A stretch of 64,000 nucleotides of DNA, from positions 56,681-120,680 of the forward strand of contig DATJGS010000009.1 of NCBI GenBank assembly GCA_035494735.1. The letters run 5' to 3'. The translations under genes and the position numbers were made by a program. Position 1 is the stretch's first letter, and the number at the start of each line of letters is the position of its first letter. Below are positions 21,140 through 30,213 of this stretch, piece by piece. The notes beneath the pieces were generated by a model. That model did no database searches, was not told where the DNA came from, and was given only the letters and a program-made list of their open reading frames with translations. The DNA is from DATJGS01 sp035494735 (GTDB lineage: Bacteria; Eisenbacteria; RBG-16-71-46).

Positions 21140-22257
21140 TCGTCGCCGGCGAACGCTCCGGCGACGCACACGCCGCACGACTCGTCGCCGAACTGCGCGC
21201 GCTCGGCGACTGCCGGGTCCGCGGCGTCACCGGACCGGCGCTGGAACACGAGGGCGCGGAGCGGATCGTCGCCATGGACGAGCTCGCCGTGCTCGGGTTC
21301 TCGGCCGTGCTGGCGCGCCTGCCGCGCTTGTTCGCGGCGTACCGGCGCATCCTCGACGAGGCGCGCCGCTGGAAGCCGGACGTCTGCGTGCTCGTCGACG
21401 CGCCCGGCTTCAACCTGCGCCTCGGCCCGCAACTGAAGCGCCTCGGGCTGCGCGTCGTCTACTACATCGCGCCGCAGGTGTGGGCCTGGCACCCGGAGCG
21501 CGCGCGCGCCATGGCGGCATGGGTCGACGAGCTGGCCGTCGTGTTCCCGTTCGAGGAGCCGCTGTTCCACGACGCCGGCGTGCGCGCCACGTTCGTCGGT
21601 CACCCGCTGCTCGACGCGCTGGCGCCCGAGGTCGACGAAGCGACGCTGCGCGCCGAGCTGGAGCTGGAGCCCGGCGCGCGGATCGTCGGCCTGCTGCCGG
21701 GCAGCCGCGCCCAGGAGCTGCAGCACCACACGCCGGCCCTGCTCGGCGCCGCGGCCATGCTCGGGCGCGAGCGCTCCGATTTCGCGTTCGTCGTCGCGCA
21801 TCCGTCCGTGCCCGGCCTCGCGGACGGCCGCGTGGACGACGCGCACGCGGCGCACGGCGCGCGCGTGCGCGTCGTGCGCGGCCGCACGCACGCGGTGCAG
21901 GCGTTCGCGGTGGCCGCGGCCGTGGCCTCCGGCACGGCCTCGCTCGAGACCGCGCTGTTCGGCACGCCGCTCGCGATCGTGTTCCGCACCGGCCGGCTGA
22001 ACTTCGCGATCGCCCGGCGCCTCGTGACGCTGAAGCGCATCGGCCTGCCGAACATCGTGGCCGGGGAGGACGTCGCGCCGGAACTCATCCAGGGCGCGTG
22101 CCAGCCGGAACGCATCGCCGCGGCGCTCGCGCCGTGGCTCGACGACCCGCGCGCCCACGCCGAGCAGGTCGCGAAACTGGCGCGCGTGCGCGCGGCCCTC
22201 GGCGAGCCGGGCGCGGCGCGTCGCGCCGCGGCGCGCGTCTGGGAACACCTCGCGTGA
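21112..22257 (+). CDS. lpxB: Lipid-A-disaccharide synthase
   Basis: GT19 glycosyltransferase joining UDP-diacylglucosamine and lipid X. 381 aa; starts RRVLIVAGERSGDAHAARLV (family signature GExSGD), then LVDAPGFNLRL, YYIAPQVWAWHPERA, GHPLLDAL and LLPGSRAQELQHHTPALL. ATG 21112 lies within the preceding gene (28-nt overlap, different frame). The stop overlaps the next GTG. Confidence 0.95.
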   Translation: MGHAERRVLIVAGERSGDAHAARLVAELRALGDCRVRGVTGPALEHEGAERIVAMDELAVLGFSAVLARLPRLFAAYRRILDEARRWKPDVCVLVDAPGFNLRLGPQLKRLGLRVVYYIAPQVWAWHPERARAMAAWVDELAVVFPFEEPLFHDAGVRATFVGHPLLDALAPEVDEATLRAELELEPGARIVGLLPGSRAQELQHHTPALLGAAAMLGRERSDFAFVVAHPSVPGLADGRVDDAHAAHGARVRVVRGRTHAVQAFAVAAAVASGTASLETALFGTPLAIVFRTGRLNFAIARRLVTLKRIGLPNIVAGEDVAPELIQGACQPERIAAALAPWLDDPRAHAEQVAKLARVRAALGEPGAARRAAARVWEHLA

Positions 22258-22916
22258 CGGCGCGACGCCTGCCGTGGTGGATGGGTCCCGGCGCGTGGCT
22301 CGGCGCGCAACTGCTGCGCGCGCTCGGCGGCAGCTGGCGGATGGAAGGGGCGAACGCGCGCGACGGGCGGCCGCTCGCGACGGAAGGCCCGACGCTGTTC
22401 GCGCTGTGGCACGCGCGGCTGCTGCCGCTCATCTACGCGCATCGCGGCCAGGGCGTCGTCGTCCTGATCAGCCGCCATCGCGACGGGGAGCTGGTGGCGC
22501 GCGTGGTGCGGCACCTCGGCTACGCGCCGGCGCGCGGTTCCAGCACGCGCGGCGGCGAGGAGGGGCTGCGCGAGATGCTGGCCGGCGCGCGCCGCGGCGT
22601 CAGCCTGGCGGTGACCGTGGACGGGCCGCGCGGGCCGGCCGAGCGCGTCAAACCCGGCGTCGCGTACATGGCCAGCCGCACCGGCCTCGCCGTCACGCCG
22701 GTCGCGGCGTGCGCGGCGTCGCTGCGGCGGCTGCGCTCGTGGGATCGTTTCGTCGTGCCCCTGCCGTTCGCGCGCGTCGTCGTCGCCTACGGCGCGCCGA
22801 TCGTGGTGCCGCCCGGGCTCGAGCCCGAGGCGCTCGAGCCGTGGCGGATACGCATCGAGCGCGCGCTCGCCGATCTCACCGCGCGCACGCAGGCGGCGGC
22901 CGGGGAGGCGCCGTGA
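22254..22916 (+). CDS. DUF374 lysophospholipid-acyltransferase-like protein
   Basis: 220 aa. The segment LFALWHARLLPLIYAHRGQG and then ISRHRDGELVARVVRHLG, RGSSTRGGEEGLREML, VTVDGPRGPAERVKPG is the DUF374 pattern, related to the LPLAT acyltransferases. In this position it may add a secondary acyl chain to lipid A in place of LpxL/LpxM, but that is inference. Start GTG 22254 and the stop are coupled to lpxB and waaA by 4-nt overlaps. Confidence 0.85.
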   Translation: MTARRLPWWMGPGAWLGAQLLRALGGSWRMEGANARDGRPLATEGPTLFALWHARLLPLIYAHRGQGVVVLISRHRDGELVARVVRHLGYAPARGSSTRGGEEGLREMLAGARRGVSLAVTVDGPRGPAERVKPGVAYMASRTGLAVTPVAACAASLRRLRSWDRFVVPLPFARVVVAYGAPIVVPPGLEPEALEPWRIRIERALADLTARTQAAAGEAP

Positions 22917-24154
22917 GCGTGCTGTGGGCCACGTACCGGCTGCTCGCGCCGGCGCTCGGCGCGATGGCGCCCGCGGCGCGCCTGTTCACGTCGCCGGTCG
23001 AGCGACCGCTGTGGGGCGAACGGCTCGGGCGCGTGTCGCTGCCCGGCGGCTGCGACGCATGGGTGCACGCCGCGTCGCTCGGCGAGGCGACCGCGGTGCG
23101 CCCGCTCGTCGAGGAACTGCGCGCGCTCGCGCCCGAGGCCACGCTGTATCTGACGTCGACGACGCGCACCGGGCGCGCGCGCCTGCAGGCGCTCGGGCTG
23201 CCGCTGTCGCTCGCGCCGCTCGACGCGCCGCAGTCCGTCGCGCGCTTCTTCGCGGGCGTCGCGCCGCGCCGCCTGTTCGTCGTGGAGACCGAGCTGTGGC
23301 CGCACTGGCTGCTCGCGGCGCGCGCGCGGCGCGTACCGGTGGCGATCGTCAGCGCGCGGCTGTCGGCGCGTTCGGTGCGCGGCTATCGGCGGCTCGGCGC
23401 GGACCTGAGGCGCCTGGTCGAAGGGCTGGACGCCGTGCTGTGCCAGGGCGAGGAGGACGCCGCGCGCTGGATCGCCATCGGCGCGGAGCCCGAGCGCGTG
23501 GCCGTCGTCGGCAACCTCAAGGCCGACGCGCTGCCGCGCGCGGCGCCGGATCGGCGCGTGGCGCGCGCCGCGCTCGGCCTCGAGGCGGCGCGCCCGCTGC
23601 TCGTCGTCGGGAGCCTGCGGCGCGGCGAGGGCCACATCGTCGCCCGCGCCTGGCGCGCGCTGCCCGAGGCCTTGCGCGCGACGTGGCAGGTCGTGGTCGT
23701 GCCGCGCCACGCGCGGGCCGCCGACGAACTCCGCGAGGAAGCGCGGGCCGCGGGCGTCCCGGACGCGGCGCCGGGCGGCTGGCGCTGGGACGAGCGGAGC
23801 GGCGTGCTGCTCGACTATTACCGGGCCGCCGACGTCGCGCTCGTGGGCGGCAGCCTCGTGCCGCTCGGCGGGCACAATCCGCTGGAGCCGGCGGCGTGCG
23901 GCGCCGCGGTGATCGTGGGCGAGCACCACGAGGCGCAGGCGGAAGGCGTCGCCGCCCTGGATCGGTCCGGCGCGGTGTGGGTGGTGCGCGACGCGGGCAC
24001 GCTGGCCCACGCGCTCGCGGTTCTGCTCGGCGACGAAGCGGAGCGCGTGCGCCGCTCGCGCGCCGGGCGCGACGCGACCGAGGCCTTGCGCGGCGCGGCG
24101 CGGCGCGCGGCCCGCGAACTGGCCGTGCGCGACCTGTGGCCGGTGCGCGCATGA
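22913..24154 (+). CDS. waaA: 3-deoxy-D-manno-octulosonic acid transferase
   Basis: GT30 enzyme that puts Kdo on lipid IVA. 413 aa; N-terminal membrane-associated helix (YRLLAPALGAMAPAARLF), WGERLGRV, WVHAASLGEATAVRPLVEEL, TELWPHWLLAA, and the C-terminal VGGSLVPLGGHNPLEPAA that binds CMP-Kdo. One catalytic unit only, so mono- or bifunctionality cannot be told. GTG 22913 overlaps the preceding stop. Confidence 0.94.
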   Translation: MSVLWATYRLLAPALGAMAPAARLFTSPVERPLWGERLGRVSLPGGCDAWVHAASLGEATAVRPLVEELRALAPEATLYLTSTTRTGRARLQALGLPLSLAPLDAPQSVARFFAGVAPRRLFVVETELWPHWLLAARARRVPVAIVSARLSARSVRGYRRLGADLRRLVEGLDAVLCQGEEDAARWIAIGAEPERVAVVGNLKADALPRAAPDRRVARAALGLEAARPLLVVGSLRRGEGHIVARAWRALPEALRATWQVVVVPRHARAADELREEARAAGVPDAAPGGWRWDERSGVLLDYYRAADVALVGGSLVPLGGHNPLEPAACGAAVIVGEHHEAQAEGVAALDRSGAVWVVRDAGTLAHALAVLLGDEAERVRRSRAGRDATEALRGAARRAARELAVRDLWPVRA

Positions 24155-25110
24155 GCGCGCTGCGCGATCTGGCGGGCGGCGCCGGCGCGGCGCTGTGGGA
24201 GGCGCGGCGTCGCCTGTACGCGGCGGGGCTGGCCCGGCCGCAGCGCGTCGCCGCGCGCGTCGTCAGCATCGGCAACCTGACGGTCGGCGGCACGGGCAAG
24301 ACCACGCTCGCGATCCACCTGGCGGAGCGCGGGCGCGCGCGCGGCGTCGCCGTCGCCGTGGTGTGCCGGCGCTACCGGCCGGGCCCCGGCGGACGCGGCG
24401 ACGAGGAGCTGCTGTTCGAGCGCGCGCTCGGCGCGGGCGCGGTGCGCGCCGGCCGCTCGAAGCGCGTGCTCGCCGCGGAAGCCGCGGCCGCCGGCGCCCG
24501 GCTCGTGCTCGTCGACGACGGCTTCTCGCACTGGGGCCTCGAGCGCGATCTCGACGTCGTGCTGCTCGACGCGCAGGACCCGTGGGGCGGCGGCCGCCTG
24601 CTGCCCGGCGGGCGCCTGCGCGAGCCGCGCCGCGCCCTGCAGCGCGCCCAGGTCGTGGTGATCTCGCGCGCCGGCGCGGGCCGCGACGTGGGCGCGCTGC
24701 GGCGCGAGGCCGCGTGCCTGGCGCCGGCCGCGCATCTGGCCGTCGGCCGCCACGCGGTGCGCGGGGTGCGCGGGCTGGACGGCGCGGCGCGCGCGGCCGG
24801 CGGGCGCGTGCGCGTGGTCACGGCCACCGGGCACCCGGCGGCCGTGGCCGACACCGCGCGCGAAGCCGGGTTCGACGTGGCCTCGCTCGCCGCGTATCGC
24901 GACCACCACTGGTTCTCGGCCGCGGAGGCCGACCGCGAGCGCGCGCGCGCCAGGAGCGAGCGGGCCACGCTGCTGCTGACCGCGAAGGACGCCGTGCGCT
25001 GGCCGTCCGCGGCCGCGTCGCCGGACGACGCCGTGCTCGACGTGGCGTGGGAGTGGGTCGAGGGCGGCGACGAGGCGGAGCGCCGCGTGTTCGGCGAGGG
25101 GACGCCGTGA
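24151..25110 (+). CDS. lpxK: Tetraacyldisaccharide 4'-kinase
   Basis: Phosphorylates lipid A at the 4' position. 319 aa; N-terminal amphipathic segment (LWEARRRLYAAGL), Walker A in SIGNLTVGGTGKTT (residues 39-52), LVDDGFSHWGLERDLDVVL and the DPWGGGRLLPGGRLREP block typical of LpxK. The usual family motif is DDGxQH; here it is DDGFSHW. ATG 24151 overlaps the waaA stop; the stop overlaps nadB. Confidence 0.93.
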   Translation: MSALRDLAGGAGAALWEARRRLYAAGLARPQRVAARVVSIGNLTVGGTGKTTLAIHLAERGRARGVAVAVVCRRYRPGPGGRGDEELLFERALGAGAVRAGRSKRVLAAEAAAAGARLVLVDDGFSHWGLERDLDVVLLDAQDPWGGGRLLPGGRLREPRRALQRAQVVVISRAGAGRDVGALRREAACLAPAAHLAVGRHAVRGVRGLDGAARAAGGRVRVVTATGHPAAVADTAREAGFDVASLAAYRDHHWFSAAEADRERARARSERATLLLTAKDAVRWPSAAASPDDAVLDVAWEWVEGGDEAERRVFGEGTP

Positions 25111-26744
25111 GCGCGCCCGACGTGCTGGTCCTGGGCAGCGGCATCGCCGGGCTGATGACGGCGCTGGGCGCCGCCGAGCATGGCACCGTGCTCGTCGCCA
25201 CGAAGAAGCGCGCGGAGGACAGCAACACGAACTTCGCGCAGGGCGGGATCGCCGCGGTGTTCGACGCCGGGGACTCGTTCACCGACCACGAGCGCGACAC
25301 GCTGCGCTGCGGCGCCGGACTGTGCGACCGCGCGACCGTACGGCAGGTGGTGCGCGAGGCGCCGGAGCGGGTGCGCGAGCTGGCCGCGCTCGGCGTCGCG
25401 TTCACGAAGGGCCGGCGCGGCTTCCAGCTGGGGCGCGAAGGCGGGCACTCGCACCGGCGGATCGTGCACGCGACGGACTTCACGGGCCGCGCCATCGAGC
25501 GCGCGCTGATCGAGCGCGTGCGCCGCCATCCGCGCATCCGCGTGCTCGAGGACCAGCTCGCCGTCGACCTCCTGATCGGCTCCCGCGACGGAGGCCGCTC
25601 GCGCGAGCCGGGCACGTGCTGGGGCGCGTATCTCATGGACCGCGCGACGCTGCGCATCCGCCCGGTCGCGGCCCGCGTCACCGTGCTGGCCACGGGCGGC
25701 ATCGGCAAGGTGTACCGCTACACGAGCAACCCGGACATCGCGACCGGCGACGGACTGGCCATGGCGTATCGCGCCGGCGCCCCCGTCCAGAACCTCGAGT
25801 TCGTGCAATTCCATCCGACGTGCCTGTACCACCCGACGGCGAAGTCGTTCCTGCTCACGGAAGCGCTGCGCGGCGAGGGCGCGGTGTTGCGCACGCTGGA
25901 CGGGCGGCGCTTCATGCCGTCGTATCATCCGCTCGCCGACCTCGCGCCGCGCGACGTCGTGGCCCGCGCCATCGACCGCGAGATGAAGCGGCGCGGCGAA
26001 CCGTACGTGCTGCTCGACATCACGCACGTCCCGGCCGCGCGCGTGCGCGCGCACTTCCCGAACATCACGGCCGCGCTGAAACGCTTCGGTTTCGACCTGA
26101 CGCGCGAGCCCGTCCCCGTGGTCCCGGCCGCCCACTACCTGTGCGGCGGCGTGCGCGCCACGCTGTCGGGGCGCACGCGGCTGGACGGCCTGCTCGCGCT
26201 CGGCGAAGTCGCGTGCACCGGCCTGCACGGCGCGAATCGCCTGGCCAGCAATTCGCTGCTCGAGGCGCTGGTCGGCGCGCACCACGCCGTCGCCGAGATT
26301 CAGGGCCGGCTGAAGCGCGTCGCGCGTGCGCCGCGCCCCACGCCGTGGTCGGCGCGCGGCACGCGACCGCCGCTCGAGACGGTGGTGTTCGACCACAACT
26401 GGGACGCGGTGCGCGGCGCCATGTGGGATCTCGTGGGCATCGTGCGCAGCGACGAGCGCCTGGAGCTGGCGGCGCGCCGGCTCGCGCTGCTGGGCGGCGA
26501 GATCGAGACCGACTACGCGCGGCTGCGCCTCACGCCCGACCTGATCGAGCTGCGCAACATCGCGCTCGTCGCGCGCCTCATCGTGGCCTCGGCCATGCGC
26601 CGGCGCGAGAGCCGCGGCCTGCACTTCAACCTGGACCACCCGCGCCCGCGCGCGGCGTGGGCCGGGCGCTCGACCACGCTCGATCCCCGGCGCGACGTGC
26701 GGCTCGGTGGGCGGCTTGCCGCTCGCGCGCGCCGCGGCCTATAG
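25107..26744 (+). CDS. nadB: L-aspartate oxidase
   Basis: Flavoenzyme that oxidises aspartate to iminoaspartate for NAD synthesis. 545 aa; FAD-binding GSGIAGLMTAL at residues 9-19, SNTNFAQGGIAAVF, substrate-contact region GREGGHSHRRIVHATDFTG, EFVQFHPTCLY, GLHGANRLASNSLLEALV, and the C-terminal helical domain ending in RGLHFNLDHP. The last ~30 residues (GRSTTLDPRRDVRLGGRLA...) are a short Arg-rich extension. Metabolically unrelated to its lipid A neighbours but coupled to lpxK by a 4-nt overlap. nadA and nadC are not in the window. Confidence 0.94.
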   Translation: MSAPDVLVLGSGIAGLMTALGAAEHGTVLVATKKRAEDSNTNFAQGGIAAVFDAGDSFTDHERDTLRCGAGLCDRATVRQVVREAPERVRELAALGVAFTKGRRGFQLGREGGHSHRRIVHATDFTGRAIERALIERVRRHPRIRVLEDQLAVDLLIGSRDGGRSREPGTCWGAYLMDRATLRIRPVAARVTVLATGGIGKVYRYTSNPDIATGDGLAMAYRAGAPVQNLEFVQFHPTCLYHPTAKSFLLTEALRGEGAVLRTLDGRRFMPSYHPLADLAPRDVVARAIDREMKRRGEPYVLLDITHVPAARVRAHFPNITAALKRFGFDLTREPVPVVPAAHYLCGGVRATLSGRTRLDGLLALGEVACTGLHGANRLASNSLLEALVGAHHAVAEIQGRLKRVARAPRPTPWSARGTRPPLETVVFDHNWDAVRGAMWDLVGIVRSDERLELAARRLALLGGEIETDYARLRLTPDLIELRNIALVARLIVASAMRRRESRGLHFNLDHPRPRAAWAGRSTTLDPRRDVRLGGRLAARARRGL

Positions 26745-26745
26745 T
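26716..26745 (+). promoter_or_regulatory. Probable promoter over the nadB stop
   Basis: TTGCCG at 26716-26721, an 18-nt spacer and TATAGT at 26740-26745. The -10 box contains the nadB stop codon. It could start a separate transcript for the Minf_1886 gene and msbA. Confidence 0.5.
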
Positions 26746-26776
26746 CCGCCGCGTCGGCCGTGGAGGCGAACGAAGC

Positions 26777-27208
26777 ATGAAGGAAGGGCCCTGGACGTTC
26801 TGGGACGTGGTGGACACGTTGCGCGCGCGCGACGGGCGGTTCCGGCGCGAGGCGTACGGGTTCGTCATCACCGCGCTCGGCGCGACGGTCGAAGCGCTGC
26901 CCGAGGAGCGGCTCGCCGATCCGGAGCGCCGCCACCTGACCGGCGCGGAGCTGGTCGAAGGCGTCGTGCGCCTGGCGCGCCAGGAGTTCGGCGGCATGGC
27001 GCCGATGGTGTTCCGCGAGTGGGGCGTGACGCGCGGCGAGGACCTGGGCACGATCGTGTTCCAGCTCGTCGAGGCCGGCCAGTTGAGCGCGCGGCCCGAA
27101 GACACGCTCGACGACTTCCGTGGCGGACCCGACCTGATCGACGCGCTCACCCGGCCGGCGCCCGCGCCGTCCGGCGCACCGAGCCCCCGGCCGCGCCGCG
27201 GAGAATGA
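26777..27208 (+). CDS. Minf_1886-family conserved protein
   Basis: 143 aa, no signal peptide or membrane segment. The pattern WTFWDVVDTLRARDGRFRREAYGFV, HLTGAELVEGVVRLARQEFG and FREWGVTRGEDLGTIVFQLV matches the small conserved-hypothetical family named after Minf_1886, known mainly from Planctomycetota, Verrucomicrobiota and relatives; function unknown. The C-terminal 25 residues are Pro-rich and probably disordered. GGAGG lies about 10 nt before the ATG. Confidence 0.82.
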   Translation: MKEGPWTFWDVVDTLRARDGRFRREAYGFVITALGATVEALPEERLADPERRHLTGAELVEGVVRLARQEFGGMAPMVFREWGVTRGEDLGTIVFQLVEAGQLSARPEDTLDDFRGGPDLIDALTRPAPAPSGAPSPRPRRGE

Positions 27209-27234
27209 CGGTTCGCGCGGCGCGTTCCTAGCCG

Positions 27235-29055
27235 ATGACGACCTACCTCCGGCTGCTGCGCTGGCTGCGGCCGTACCGCCTCCGCCTCGTCGCCGCGCTC
27301 GCGTGCATGGCGCTGTACGCCGTCACGTCGGTGTTCTCGGTGAGCGCCGTATCGCCGGCCATGCAGGTCCTGTTCGAGCGCCCGGCGCCGGGCGGGCCCA
27401 CGGGGGCGCCGCTCAGCGTGTTGCACTGGGTGCCCGGGCCGTTGCGCGATCGCGCGGCGCACGCGCTGCCGCTCGACCACCCGCAGGTCGCGCTCGAACG
27501 CCTGTGCGTCCTCGTGCTCGTGCTGCTGCTGCTCAAGAACGTCGCCGACTACCTGCAGTCGTTCCTCATGGTGTCGATCGAGCAGGGCGTGATCCGCGAC
27601 CTGCGCTCGGCGCTGTACGCGCACCTGCAGAGGCTGTCGCTCGGCTTCTTCCAGGGCCAGCGCGCCGGCGTGCTCATGTCGCGGGTCACGAACGACGTCG
27701 AGTACCTGAGAGCCTCGATCGCGTCCAGCCTCAGCAATCTGGTGAAGGACGGACTCACGCTGCTCGGACTGCTCGTCGTGGTGTTCGCGGCGTCGTGGCG
27801 CCTCGCGCTGCTGTCGATGGTGGTCATCCCCCCGGCCGGCCTCGCGCTGGCCGCGATCGGCCGCAAGATGCGCAAGCGCTCGGGCCAGGCGCAGGAGCGC
27901 ATGGGCGAACTGACCGGCGTGCTGCAGGAGACGTTGAGCGGCATGCGCGTCGTGCAGGCGTTCGGCATGGAGGACGCGGAGCGCGCGCGCTTCGAGCGCT
28001 CGAACGTGGGCTACTTCCGCGCGTTCGTGCACTTGCGCCGCGTGTCGGCCGCGGCGCGCCCGGTCAGCGAGTACCTGATCGTGCTCGTGGCGATCGGGCT
28101 CCTGTGGTTCGTGGGCCGCGAGATCCTCGTGCGCCACACGCTCGAGGCGCACACGTTCCTCATGTTCATCGCGGCGCTGCTCAGCACGATCTCGCCGATC
28201 AAGACGCTGGCCGAGGTGAACACGAACATGCAGCAGGGCATCGCCGCGGCGCGGCGCGTGTTCGACACGCTGGACACGCCGATTCAAGTCGTGGACCGGC
28301 CTTCGGCGCGGCCGTTGGCGCCGCTGCGCGACGGCATCCGCCTCGACCACGTGTCGTTCGAGTACCAGAGCGACCTGCCGGTGCTGCGCGACGTCTCGCT
28401 CGAGATCCGGCGCGGCGAGGTGGTTGCGCTCGTGGGCTCGAGCGGCGCCGGCAAGAGCACGGTGATGGATCTGCTCGCGCGTTTCTACGATCCGACGGGC
28501 GGCGCGATCCTGTTCGACGGCGTCGATCTGCGCGACGCCCAGCTGAAGACCCTGCGCGCGCAGCTCGGCCTCGTGACGCAGGAGACCATCCTGTTCCACG
28601 ACAGCGTGCGCGCGAACATCGCGTACGGCAGTCCGGGCGCGGGCGAGGCGGAGGTGCGCGAAGCGGCGCGGGCGGCGCACGCGCTCGCGTTCATCGAACG
28701 TCTGCCGGCGGGCTTCGACACGGTTATCGGCGAGCGCGGCGCACGCCTGTCGGGCGGCGAGCGCCAGCGTCTGGCGATCGCCCGCGCGCTGCTGCGCAAT
28801 CCGCCGCTGCTGCTGCTGGACGAGGCCACGTCGGCGCTCGACACCGAGAGCGAACGCCTCGTGCAGGACGCGCTCGAGCGCCTGATGCGCGACCGCACGG
28901 TGCTGGTGATCGCGCACCGCCTGTCCACGGTCCAGCACGCCGACCGCATTGTGGTGCTCGAACACGGGCGCATCGCGGCCAGCGGCAGCCATGCCGAGCT
29001 GATGGAGAGCGGCGGACTGTACCGCCGCCTCTACGACCTGCAGTTCGCCGGGTGA
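27235..29055 (+). CDS. MsbA-like lipid A/lipid exporter (ABC half-transporter)
   Basis: 606 aa. Six membrane helices in residues 1-320 (LVAALACMALYAVTSVFSVS, LCVLVLVLLLLKNVADYLQ, then LLGLLVVVFAASWRLALLS and others), then an ATPase domain with Walker A GSSGAGKST near 401, Q-loop LGLVTQETILFHDSVRANI, signature LSGGERQRLAIARAL and Walker B LLLLDEATSALD. The helix-plus-ATPase order, size and setting among lipid A and core genes favour lipid A flipping (MsbA), but sequence alone cannot exclude a drug exporter. Starts at ATG 27235, 26 nt after the previous gene. Confidence 0.88.
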   Translation: MTTYLRLLRWLRPYRLRLVAALACMALYAVTSVFSVSAVSPAMQVLFERPAPGGPTGAPLSVLHWVPGPLRDRAAHALPLDHPQVALERLCVLVLVLLLLKNVADYLQSFLMVSIEQGVIRDLRSALYAHLQRLSLGFFQGQRAGVLMSRVTNDVEYLRASIASSLSNLVKDGLTLLGLLVVVFAASWRLALLSMVVIPPAGLALAAIGRKMRKRSGQAQERMGELTGVLQETLSGMRVVQAFGMEDAERARFERSNVGYFRAFVHLRRVSAAARPVSEYLIVLVAIGLLWFVGREILVRHTLEAHTFLMFIAALLSTISPIKTLAEVNTNMQQGIAAARRVFDTLDTPIQVVDRPSARPLAPLRDGIRLDHVSFEYQSDLPVLRDVSLEIRRGEVVALVGSSGAGKSTVMDLLARFYDPTGGAILFDGVDLRDAQLKTLRAQLGLVTQETILFHDSVRANIAYGSPGAGEAEVREAARAAHALAFIERLPAGFDTVIGERGARLSGGERQRLAIARALLRNPPLLLLDEATSALDTESERLVQDALERLMRDRTVLVIAHRLSTVQHADRIVVLEHGRIAASGSHAELMESGGLYRRLYDLQFAG

Positions 29056-30074
29056 GCGCGCGCCGCGTGACGCCGCCGGCCGGCGGCTTTCGCTCGATCC
29101 ACGTCGTGCGCCTGTCGTCGCTCGGCGACGTGATCCTGACCCTGCCGGTGGTGCACGCGCTGCGCGCGGCGTACCCGGAGGCCGCGATCACTTACTGGGT
29201 CAAGGAGGAGTACCGCGCCGTGCTCGAGCACGACCCGGCGATCGGTCATGTGCGCGCGCTCGAGGCGGACGCGCGTCGCGTCGAGGACGTGGTGTCGATG
29301 AGCGCGGAGATGGAAGACGCAGATCTCATCGTCGACCTGCACGGCAACGCGCGCGCGCGGCTCCTCGCGTTCCGCCAGGGCGCGCCGGTGCTGCGCACGC
29401 CGTCGTTCCGGGTGCGGCGCGCGCGCTGGGTGCACGCACGCTGGAGCCGCCCGCCCGTGGTGCCGAGCGCGCTGGAACGCTACGCGCGCGTGCTCGCGCC
29501 GCTCGGACTCACGGCGCCGGGGCCGCCGCGCGTGACCGTCGACGCGGCGTCGGAAGGCTGGGCCGCGGAGCGCGCGCGCGCGTTCCCGGGCGCGATCGCG
29601 CTGTGCCCGGGGGCGCGCCACGCCACGAAACGCTGGCCGGAGGCGTATTGGGTCGAGCTGGTGGACCGGCTCGCGGCGCGCGGCGTGCCGGTCGTGGCGT
29701 TCTCGCTGGAGGCGGAACGCCGCGCGCTGCCGGAGCTCGCGAACCGCGTCGAGCGCGCCGGCGCGTGGTGCCGCGAATCCCTGCCGCGCATGGCGGCATG
29801 GTTGTCCGAGTGCCGTGCCGCCGTCACGTGCGACAGCGGCCTCATGCATCTGGCCGCGGCGCGGGGGCTGCGCGTCGTCGCGATGTTCGGCTCGACCGCG
29901 CCGGAGCTCGGCTTCGCGCCCGCGGGGGACGGCCACGTGGTGCTGTGCCGGCACGAGCCGTGTCAGCCGTGCACGCTGCACGGGCGCGCGTCGTGTCCAC
30001 GCCGGCACTTTCGCTGCATGGTCGAGCTGCGTCCCGCCGAGGTCGACGCCGCGCTCGCGACGCTGGGCGTGTAG
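29052..30074 (+). CDS. Glycosyltransferase family 9 protein (heptosyltransferase-like)
   Basis: 340 aa. GT-B enzyme with N-terminal SIHVVRLSSLGDVILTLPVV (the GT9 Gly-Asp acceptor motif) and C-terminal ALCPGARHATKRWPEAYW and TCDSGLMHLAAARGLRVV (ADP-heptose-binding region). The end is Cys-rich (CRHEPCQPCTLHG, SCPRRHFRCM), as in WaaC/WaaF/RfaQ relatives. Probably adds a core sugar to lipid A-Kdo. Start GTG 29052 overlaps the exporter stop. A second GT9 gene follows proS. Confidence 0.88.
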   Translation: MSARRVTPPAGGFRSIHVVRLSSLGDVILTLPVVHALRAAYPEAAITYWVKEEYRAVLEHDPAIGHVRALEADARRVEDVVSMSAEMEDADLIVDLHGNARARLLAFRQGAPVLRTPSFRVRRARWVHARWSRPPVVPSALERYARVLAPLGLTAPGPPRVTVDAASEGWAAERARAFPGAIALCPGARHATKRWPEAYWVELVDRLAARGVPVVAFSLEAERRALPELANRVERAGAWCRESLPRMAAWLSECRAAVTCDSGLMHLAAARGLRVVAMFGSTAPELGFAPAGDGHVVLCRHEPCQPCTLHGRASCPRRHFRCMVELRPAEVDAALATLGV

Positions 30075-30089
30075 CCGCGACGGCGGCGC

Positions 30090-30119
30090 GACCGCGGCCC
30101 GCGTCGCAGCGCCGCGGTC
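30090..30119 (+). terminator. Inverted repeat after the GT9 gene
   Basis: GACCGCGGC (30090-30098) pairs with GCCGCGGTC (30111-30119) around a 12-nt loop: a perfect 9-bp stem, but no T-run follows, so termination is uncertain. Confidence 0.35.
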
Positions 30120-30142
30120 TGGCGGGGTTCGCGCCGCTCGCC

Positions 30143-30148
30143 TATACT
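30143..30148 (+). promoter_or_regulatory. Possible -10 box of a proS promoter
   Basis: TATACT at 30143-30148 stands out in GC-rich sequence, 66 nt before the proS start. The -35 position (TGGCGG) is poor, so only the -10 element is supported. Confidence 0.4.
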
Positions 30149-30213
30149 GCCGCGCTCTCGTCGGGCCGAGCGTGAAGGCCCCGACCGCCGTCGCGTTCCA
30201 GGAGAGGATCTCC

